DNA of 15,438 nucleotides, from assembly GCA_947450405.1 (NCBI GenBank), contig CANFVI010000022.1, positions 1 to 15,438 of the forward strand, written 5' to 3'. The notes beneath the pieces were generated by a model that made no database searches, was not told the origin of the DNA, and was given only the letters and a program-made list of their open reading frames with translations. Origin of the DNA: Flavobacteriales bacterium (GTDB lineage: Bacteria > Bacteroidota > Bacteroidia > NS11-12g > UBA955). Each line of letters starts with the position of its first letter. The first letter of the stretch is position 1. Both the position numbers and the translations under genes were made by a program. Shown here one piece after another: positions 7,083 through 12,413 of the stretch.

Positions 7083-7457
7083 ATGAAAAAAATCATCATG
7101 TTTACAATGGTTAGTTTGATGACTATCCAAGTTTCACTTGCCCAAGAGGTAAAAGAAGACAAAACAACTACTGAGCAAATCGTATTACCAACAGATCCGA
7201 AAGAACTACAGGATGCAAAAGTATACTTGGAAACTGTAATCACAACTACCAAAGCAGATTTAGCCAAAGAAGAAAAAGCATTGGCAACACTTAATGCCAA
7301 CAAAGCTAAATTAGACGCAACAGACCCAGAATTAAAAGTCGCTTTAACAGAAATGGAAAGCATGACAAAAAATATTGCCCACTTTAAAGAACTTTTAGTT
7401 AACTACAACAAAGATTTAGTGCTCGTTAACGACGCAATTTCCAAACTTGGTAATTAA
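7083..7457 (+). CDS. Small secreted helical (coiled-coil) protein
   Basis: This 124-residue protein has a signal peptide MKKIIMFTMVSLMTIQVSLA, cleaved before Q21. The mature part is short, highly charged and free of cysteine. A linker (about 21-38) leads into two predicted helices, about 39-78 and 82-122, with heptad-like spacing of Leu, Ala and Val, so a helical hairpin or oligomeric coiled coil is likely. I do not recognise a named family. It begins 18 nt after the thioredoxin-like gene, with A-rich sequence between, and is the last gene before a strong terminator. It therefore probably shares a transcript with the cysteine-rich protein and the oxidoreductase. Confidence 0.75.
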   Translation: MKKIIMFTMVSLMTIQVSLAQEVKEDKTTTEQIVLPTDPKELQDAKVYLETVITTTKADLAKEEKALATLNANKAKLDATDPELKVALTEMESMTKNIAHFKELLVNYNKDLVLVNDAISKLGN

Positions 7458-7477
7458 AATTTAATTATTTTAAAAAT

Positions 7478-7514
7478 AAAAAACCCTTGAATGAAAACAT
7501 TCAAGGGTTTTTTT
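7478..7514. terminator. Bidirectional rho-independent terminator
   Basis: A perfect 10-bp stem (CCCTTGAATG 7484-7493, CATTCAAGGG 7498-7507) with an AAAA loop is flanked by six A's on the left and seven T's on the right. It can therefore end transcription both from the secreted-protein operon (+) and from the FKBP gene (-). A second, weaker 6-bp stem (CCAGTT 7521-7526, AACTGG 7536-7541) lies on the FKBP side. Confidence 0.92.
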
Positions 7515-7554
7515 ATTAAACCAGTTCCATATTAAAACTGGCAATTAGAAACAT

Positions 7555-8307
7555 CTATTTACGCATTCCGCCCATCTGTGGCATTGCACCAGCTGGAGAT
7601 GGTTTTGGAGGCAAACCTGGCGTTACTTTAATAATTTGAATTTCAAAAATAGATACCCCATACATGTCTTCGAAAGTAGCTGCTGAACGTGCCAACGCAG
7701 GATGTAATTCATTAGAAATAGTTACTTCACACGTTCCACCCTCTTGGGTTTTTTGGAAAGCTTCTTCTAATGGAGCCAAGCCCATCATTGCCACTGTACC
7801 TCTAATTGGTTTAGGGCTCTTGGTATTGTCTTCAATTACTTTGCCTTTTCCTGTTTTGAATACCCATTTGAACTCAACAGTATCGTAAGCTTGTGGTGCT
7901 GCACCATTACCTGCTTTGATTACTTTGTAATAGGCTTTGCTTGGAAGTTGAATAACACCAGATTCTTTTGATTTGTCGTTCATGAATTTCTTGGTATCAT
8001 CTTGAACTTTTTTCATCTTTTTACCTTGAACACTTTTCACGAAATTGCGTTGAACACCATCCATTTGAGCTTCAGAAATTGCAAAACCACTGTCTTTTGA
8101 CATTGCATCTTGTACACCATGAATGAATGCACCAAATGCCAATCCTTCAAGGCCTTCTTTTTTCAAAGATTTACCAACACTCAATCCAACAACATAACTG
8201 AAAGAATCTTCAGATGTTTTAGGGGCAGCTTTCGTATCGAACGATTCACCGCAACTTGCCAAGGCCATTATCAACAACCCAGACAACGCTATACTTAATT
8301 TTTTCAT
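7555..8307 (-). CDS. FKBP-type peptidyl-prolyl isomerase lipoprotein, active site diverged
   Basis: This 250-residue protein starts at the ATG at 8307; a reading from 8322 would need a TTG start. It has a lipoprotein signal LLIMALASC, with C19 as the lipidated cysteine. Residues about 38-125 resemble the FKBP N-terminal dimerisation domain (SYVVGLSVGKSLKKEGL...AFIHGVQDAM, then a lysine-rich helix). Residues about 130-234 follow the FKBP fold (VEFKWVFKTGKGKVIEDN ... GVSIFEIQIIKV). Several binding-pocket residues of classical FKBPs are not visible. FDSS is replaced by IEDNT, the VIPGW segment reads MMGLAPLEEAF, and the AYG segment reads ALARSA. The tail is rich in Pro, Gly and Met. It follows the ABC-F gene by 28 nt on the same strand. 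A chaperone role in the periplasm is likely; isomerase activity is doubtful. Confidence 0.82.
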   Translation of the reverse strand: MKKLSIALSGLLIMALASCGESFDTKAAPKTSEDSFSYVVGLSVGKSLKKEGLEGLAFGAFIHGVQDAMSKDSGFAISEAQMDGVQRNFVKSVQGKKMKKVQDDTKKFMNDKSKESGVIQLPSKAYYKVIKAGNGAAPQAYDTVEFKWVFKTGKGKVIEDNTKSPKPIRGTVAMMGLAPLEEAFQKTQEGGTCEVTISNELHPALARSAATFEDMYGVSIFEIQIIKVTPGLPPKPSPAGAMPQMGGMRK

Positions 8308-8335
8308 TTTGATTTTTAACAAATTTTAGTTATAT

Positions 8336-9955
8336 TTATGATAAATACAATTCTTTTTTACGTTCTTTAATTTGAACATCTTCGGCAAATTCTTCGTACT
8401 TCATGTATTTGTCAATCATGCCGTTTGGCGTAATTTCAATAATTCTGTTTGCAATAGAATTCATTACCTCTTGGTCATGAGAATGGAACAACACAACACC
8501 CGAAAATTCCATCATTCCGTTGTTCAATGCTTGAATGCTTTCCAAATCTAAATGGTTGGTAGGTTCATCAAATAAACCAACATTTGGATTTTCCATCATC
8601 ATTTTACTCAACATACAACGCACCTTTTCTCCCCCACTTAAAACCGTACATAATTTTTGGGTTTCTTCACCGCTAAACAACATTCGTCCTAAGAATCCAC
8701 GAATAAATGTTTCGTCTTTTTCGGTTGAATATTGGCGCAACCAATCAACTAAATTTATTTTTTCATTAAAGAATTTCTCGTTTTCATTTGGCAAATAACC
8801 CATCGTTACGGTAACTCCCCATGAATATTCACCGGTATGCGGTTGAGCATCTCCCCAAAGAATTTTGAATAATGTATTCAAGGCCAAAGTATTTCTAGAT
8901 ACAAATGCAATTTTATCGCCTTTATTCACAGTGAAATTCAAGTCTTTAAATAGATATTCTCCGCTATCAGTTTTGTAAGATAAATTTTCTATAGTTAAAA
9001 TTTGATCTCCAACTTCACGTCCTTGCTTAAAGAAAATACCTGGATATTTACGCGCACTTGGTTGAATTTCTTCAATATCCAAACGTTCCAACATTTTCTT
9101 ACGGGCAGTAGCTTGGCGGCTTTTCGCCACGTTTGCACTAAATCGCGCAATGAAATCTTGCAATTCTTTTTTCTTTTCTTCCGACTTTTTATTTTGGTCA
9201 GAACGTTGGCGCAATGCCAATTGTGAACTTTGGTACCAAAAAGTATAATTACCCGAGAAGATTTTAATTCGGCTAAAGTCAATATCACAAACGTGTGTAC
9301 ACACATTGTCTAAGAAGTGACGATCGTGACTCACCACCAAAACAGTATTTTCAAATCCCGCCAAGAAATCTTCCAGCCAACGAATGGTATCTACGTCCAA
9401 GTCATTGGTAGGTTCATCCATTAACAGAACATCGGGATTACCGAAAAGCGCTTGGGCAATCAATACCCTTACTTTTTGATTACCATTTAATTCTTTCAAT
9501 AATTTCTCATGCCATTCCTCTTCAATACCCAAACTACTTAATAAAGTTGCGGCATCACTTTCAGCATTCCAACCATCCATTTCAGCGAAATCGCCTTCTA
9601 GTTCAGAAGCGCGCATTCCATCATCTTCTGTAAAGTCTTCTTTGGCATACAATGCATCTTTTTCAGACATGATATCCCAAAGTTTTTTATGGCCACGAAT
9701 TACAGTTTGAAGAACTGGAAATTCATCAAATTCAAAGTGATTCTGACTAAGAACGGTCATACGTTTACCAGGTTCAATATCAACAGAACCAGTGTTAGGC
9801 TCAATTTCCCCCGATAAAATTTTCAAAAAGGTAGATTTACCAGCACCATTGGCACCAATAATACCATAACAATTACCACGTGTAAACTTTAGATTTACTT
9901 CGTCGAACAATACCCTTTTACCAAAGCGTAGGGAAACATTAGAAACAGTTAGCAT
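8336..9955 (-). CDS. ybiT: ABC-F family ATPase, YbiT-like, with a degenerate second P-loop
   Basis: This 539-residue cytoplasmic protein has two ABC domains and no membrane segment. ABC-F proteins bind the ribosomal E site and modulate translation. Length and sequence follow E. coli YbiT closely (MDGWNAE, CTHVCDIDF, RFSANVAKSRQAT). Domain 1 has Walker A GANGAGKST (34-42), Walker B VLLMDEPTNDLD (D180, E181) and H210; its signature is degenerate (LNGNQK, 156-161). The linker is about 240-315. Domain 2 has an intact signature LSGGEK (439-444), Walker B LFDEPTNHLD (D463, E464) and H493. Its Walker A is destroyed: residues 353-361 read SRNTLALNT where GxNGxGKST is expected, so the lysine is lost. 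Thus only one of the two composite ATP sites looks catalytic. The FKBP gene follows 28 nt downstream. Confidence 0.93.
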   Translation of the reverse strand: MLTVSNVSLRFGKRVLFDEVNLKFTRGNCYGIIGANGAGKSTFLKILSGEIEPNTGSVDIEPGKRMTVLSQNHFEFDEFPVLQTVIRGHKKLWDIMSEKDALYAKEDFTEDDGMRASELEGDFAEMDGWNAESDAATLLSSLGIEEEWHEKLLKELNGNQKVRVLIAQALFGNPDVLLMDEPTNDLDVDTIRWLEDFLAGFENTVLVVSHDRHFLDNVCTHVCDIDFSRIKIFSGNYTFWYQSSQLALRQRSDQNKKSEEKKKELQDFIARFSANVAKSRQATARKKMLERLDIEEIQPSARKYPGIFFKQGREVGDQILTIENLSYKTDSGEYLFKDLNFTVNKGDKIAFVSRNTLALNTLFKILWGDAQPHTGEYSWGVTVTMGYLPNENEKFFNEKINLVDWLRQYSTEKDETFIRGFLGRMLFSGEETQKLCTVLSGGEKVRCMLSKMMMENPNVGLFDEPTNHLDLESIQALNNGMMEFSGVVLFHSHDQEVMNSIANRIIEITPNGMIDKYMKYEEFAEDVQIKERKKELYLS

Positions 9956-9974
9956 TCAATTAAAAAATGAGGTG

Positions 9975-10007
9975 CAAATTTAGTTGTTTTTTGAGTATGT
10001 TCCTCAA
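9975..10007 (-). promoter_or_regulatory. Candidate promoter of the ABC-F/FKBP operon
   Basis: On the minus strand, TTG (10007-10005) is followed after 22 bp by TAAATTTG (9982-9975), an exact TAnnTTTG box 19 nt before the ATG at 9955. The spacer is slightly longer than usual. Confidence 0.5.
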
Positions 10008-10011
10008 AAAA
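9987..10011. repeat. Inverted repeat overlapping the ABC-F promoter
   Basis: TTTTTTGAG (9987-9995) and CTCAAAAAA (10003-10011) are perfectly complementary around a 7-nt spacer. The dyad covers the -33 element and most of the spacer of the presumed ABC-F promoter. Neither strand has a free T-tract after the stem, so it resembles an operator more than a terminator of the Nudix regulator gene. Confidence 0.45.
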
Positions 10012-10022
10012 TGTTTACATTG

Positions 10023-10793
10023 TTAGTTAAACAACGTAAAACTTCCATCCATGCGCAAATTAAAGATACTGCTAGGATTAGATTGGGCAAATTCACGGTT
10101 GTAAACATAGTAGCGAGCAGGTTTATTACTCACCCCAATTTGTTTCTCAGTAAGTGGAGAAATCACCCCACTATTGATCATTTTACGGCGAAAATTACGT
10201 TTGTCTAAATCACGCTCTAAAATGGTTTCATAAAGAGATTGCAATTGTCCCATTGTGAATTTTTCTGGCAATAGTTCAAAACCAATAGGTTGCATTTGGA
10301 CCCTTTCCTTTAACGCAGCCAATGCCTGTTCGTAAATTTCATTGTGATCAAATGCCAATTCGGGAACTTCATGAATAGGCACCCAAACCGCTTCCTCTGA
10401 AAAAGAACCTGGCTGTAAATTCACTTTTTGGCTATCAATTAAAGCCATATATGCCACTGTAATTACTCGGGCATCTGGATCTTGTCGAACACTTTCTAAC
10501 CAGGCCCGATCTTTAGACTTTGCAATACGCAAAGGATCGCCAAATGTTTGAAATTGCGTTAAATAAATTCCTTTTAATCCCGTCAATTCCGCCAAAACCC
10601 TATTTGCCGATTTGTCTAAGTTTTCATCGTCCTTTACCAAATCTCCCGGCAATGCATACAATACATCATTTAATTCGGTTAATCGGTTAGGAATATTCCT
10701 ACGTATCAACAACAAACGCAAGGTCTCTTGACTAAAACCAAAAATTACACAATCGGTTGATACATGGGGATTTAATGATGGTGTTATTGACAT
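10023..10793 (-). CDS. Nudix-related transcriptional regulator (NrtR/AraR type)
   Basis: This 256-residue protein has an N-terminal Nudix domain (about 10-160) and a C-terminal winged helix (about 172-250), seen in GFELLPEKFTMGQLQSLYE, then LDKRNFRRKM and KPARYYVYN, which are hallmarks of the NrtR/AraR group. These regulators use the Nudix domain as a ligand sensor. The Nudix box is degraded: aligned to Gx5Ex7REUxEExGU, it has D51 for the glycine, V66 and L70 for two glutamates, and keeps E57, R65, E69 and G72. Hydrolase activity is therefore unlikely. Known members control NAD metabolism or sugar use. Here the gene is divergent from a sugar kinase/phosphoglucomutase/maltose phosphorylase operon, with an inverted repeat between them, so control of that operon is the natural inference. 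The effector is unknown. Confidence 0.88.
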   Translation of the reverse strand: MSITPSLNPHVSTDCVIFGFSQETLRLLLIRRNIPNRLTELNDVLYALPGDLVKDDENLDKSANRVLAELTGLKGIYLTQFQTFGDPLRIAKSKDRAWLESVRQDPDARVITVAYMALIDSQKVNLQPGSFSEEAVWVPIHEVPELAFDHNEIYEQALAALKERVQMQPIGFELLPEKFTMGQLQSLYETILERDLDKRNFRRKMINSGVISPLTEKQIGVSNKPARYYVYNREFAQSNPSSIFNLRMDGSFTLFN

Positions 10794-10802
10794 TATAGTT
10801 TA

Positions 10803-10810
10803 CAAAAGTA
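10803..10810 (-). promoter_or_regulatory. Candidate -7 box of the Nudix regulator gene
   Basis: On the minus strand the box reads TACTTTTG (10810-10803), an exact TAnnTTTG match ending 9 nt before the ATG at 10793. No clear TTG at -33 was seen. The leader would be very short. Confidence 0.4.
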
Positions 10811-10864
10811 CAAAAGCATTTTTAATTTTTATTAACCCTTTATAATGTTTTCGTAGTTATTTAT

Positions 10865-10885
10865 TAAGTGTGTATTTGACACTTA
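10865..10885. promoter_or_regulatory. Candidate operator dyad between regulator and sugar operon
   Basis: The arms TAAGTGT (10865-10871) and ACACTTA (10879-10885) are perfect inverted repeats around GTATTTG, a 21-bp dyad. The TTTG in its right half (10875-10878) is also the candidate -33 box of the kinase promoter, so a bound protein would block it. The divergently encoded Nudix regulator is the obvious candidate binder (inference). Confidence 0.55.
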
Positions 10886-10904
10886 TTATTTTTTTATTAT
10901 CTTG
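10875..10904 (+). promoter_or_regulatory. Candidate promoter of the kinase-mutase-phosphorylase operon
   Basis: TTTG (10875-10878), 19 bp, then TATCTTG (10898-10904), close to TAnnTTTG and ending 16 nt before the ATG at 10921. The -33 element lies inside the dyad at 10865-10885. Confidence 0.45.
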
Positions 10905-10920
10905 CACCAAATTTAAGAAA

Positions 10921-11778
10921 ATGATATTAGTAGCAGATAGCGGAAGCACAAAATGCGATTGGATTTTCACAGATGGCGCAAACACCCGATTAACATTCCA
11001 CACCATGGGTTTCAATCCATTTTTTCATAATTCTGAACTTATTGAGTCAGAAATACGTAATAATGTAGCGTTGGCAGATGTTGCCTCTAAAGTTGACCAT
11101 GTTTTCTTCTATGGAGCAGGCGCAAGTCATGCTTCGAGAAATGAAATCGTGGCAATTGCATTGCGAAAAGTTTTTACAAAAGCAGAGGTGATGGTAGACC
11201 ACGACTTACTTGGTGCAGTTCGTGCAACTTGTGGCGATGATGCTGGTATTTCTTGTATCCTCGGTACGGGTTCGAATAGCTGTTTTTTCGATGGCGCTGA
11301 TATTCACGAAGTAGTTCCAGCGTTGGGTTACGTTCTTGGAGATGAAGCAGGTGGAACTTTTTATGGCAAAGAACTATTAAGAATGTTCTTATACCATGAA
11401 CTTCCTGATAAAATTCACCAAGGATTAATTGACACTTTTGGACTTACAAAAGAAGGAATCTTTGAGGCAGTATACAACAAACCAAATCCCAATGTCTATC
11501 TAGCATCGTTTATGCGCTTTTTAAGCGACAACCGTGATGACAAATGGGTGAGAGACTTTATTTACAACGGTTTTAGCAAATTTATCAATATCCATATTTG
11601 GAAATACCCTAACCACAAAGATGTACCCGTACATTTTGTAGGTTCTGTGGCTTTCCATTTTAGCGACTTATTAAAAGAAGCTTGTAAAATTCACAGATTG
11701 AACGTGGGTGTGATTACCCGTGAACCAGTTATTAATTTGGTAGAATACCATTTGAATAAAGTACAGTCAGCTGTATGA
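10921..11778 (+). CDS. BadF/BadG-family sugar kinase (N-acetylglucosamine kinase-like)
   Basis: This 285-residue cytoplasmic ASKHA-fold kinase has a phosphate-1 loop DSGSTKCDW (6-14), VDHDLLGA with a probable catalytic Asp (92-99), phosphate-2 loop GTGSNS (115-120) and GDEAGG (140-145). Proteins of this size are usually annotated as BadF/BadG/BcrA/BcrD ATPases or GlcNAc kinases. The specificity cannot be read from sequence. Sitting first in an operon with beta-phosphoglucomutase and maltose phosphorylase, it could phosphorylate the glucose freed by phosphorolysis (inference). I chose the ATG at 10921. A GTG at 10870 would add 17 residues but lies inside the operator/promoter region, and the family normally begins MILVADSGST. 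Its TGA stop overlaps the next ATG by 4 bp (ATGA), which suggests translational coupling. Confidence 0.85.
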   Translation: MILVADSGSTKCDWIFTDGANTRLTFHTMGFNPFFHNSELIESEIRNNVALADVASKVDHVFFYGAGASHASRNEIVAIALRKVFTKAEVMVDHDLLGAVRATCGDDAGISCILGTGSNSCFFDGADIHEVVPALGYVLGDEAGGTFYGKELLRMFLYHELPDKIHQGLIDTFGLTKEGIFEAVYNKPNPNVYLASFMRFLSDNRDDKWVRDFIYNGFSKFINIHIWKYPNHKDVPVHFVGSVAFHFSDLLKEACKIHRLNVGVITREPVINLVEYHLNKVQSAV

Positions 11779-12410
11779 TTCAAGGCATCATCTTAGACCT
11801 AGATGGCGTAATTTGCGATACCGCAAAATTCCACTTTGAAGCTTGGAAACGCTTGGCCGAAGATTATGGATATTCATTAACCGAAGCCGACAATGAAGCC
11901 TTAAAAGGCGTTTCTAGAGTTGATTCGCTCAAGTTTATTTTACAAAAAGCGAATACTACCCTTTCTTCAGATCAATTTGAAATTGATTTGGTTAGAAAAA
12001 ATCAATGGTATTTGGAATTGGTACAGGAAATGGACAGTTCATTCCTCTTGGATGGAGTTGCCGATTTCTTTGAAAAAGCCATTTCCCTCAACATCCCCTT
12101 GGCACTTGGATCAGCCAGCAAAAATGCAAATCTTGTTCTCGAAAAAGTAGGTTTGCTCAATAAATTCAATGCAATTGTTGATGCCAATCTTGTTGTCAAT
12201 GGAAAACCACATCCAGAAACATTTTTAAAAGCGGCTGAATTAATTCAAATTGCGCCTGAAAATTGCATGGTTTTTGAAGATAGTGCGTCGGGTGTGCAAG
12301 CTGCTGTTTCTGGGAAAATGTTTGTGGTGGGAATTGGCACTCAAAACGACCTACCTTTGGCTAATTATTGCATCCCAAATTTGGGTGCTTTCGATTTTAA
12401 TACACTTTAA
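11775..12410 (+). CDS. pgmB: Beta-phosphoglucomutase
   Basis: This 211-residue HAD-superfamily enzyme converts beta-D-glucose-1-phosphate to glucose-6-phosphate in the cytoplasm. Motif I is LDLDGVICDT, with nucleophile D8 and acid/base D10. The cap-domain substrate segment is HFEAWKRLAEDYG (20-32). Motif II is LGSASKN (111-117), the motif III lysine is K144 in NGKPHPETF, and motif IV is VFEDSASG (E168, D169). The HxxAWxxLA cap motif and overall length match beta-phosphoglucomutases rather than general HAD phosphatases. The gene overlaps the kinase stop by 4 bp and is followed after 3 nt by maltose phosphorylase, the enzyme that makes its substrate, so the assignment is strong. Confidence 0.93.
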   Translation: MIQGIILDLDGVICDTAKFHFEAWKRLAEDYGYSLTEADNEALKGVSRVDSLKFILQKANTTLSSDQFEIDLVRKNQWYLELVQEMDSSFLLDGVADFFEKAISLNIPLALGSASKNANLVLEKVGLLNKFNAIVDANLVVNGKPHPETFLKAAELIQIAPENCMVFEDSASGVQAAVSGKMFVVGIGTQNDLPLANYCIPNLGAFDFNTL

Positions 12411-12413
12411 TTT

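Noticed and set aside
7019..7363. A 114-codon minus-strand frame opposite the small secreted helical protein
   Set aside because: It is antisense to a gene with a clear signal peptide and terminator. Its Ser/Val-rich product is what reverse reading of Lys/Ala/Thr codons gives.
8308..8322. Five-residue longer start for the FKBP lipoprotein from a TTG at 8322
   Set aside because: The ATG at 8307 gives a standard MKKLS lipoprotein signal with C19 in the lipobox. The TTG start is less likely.
10870..10920. N-terminal extension of the sugar kinase from a GTG start at 10870
   Set aside because: It would overlap the operator-like dyad and the candidate promoter, and adds a hydrophobic stretch foreign to this cytoplasmic family. 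MILVADSGST at 10921 is the normal family start.
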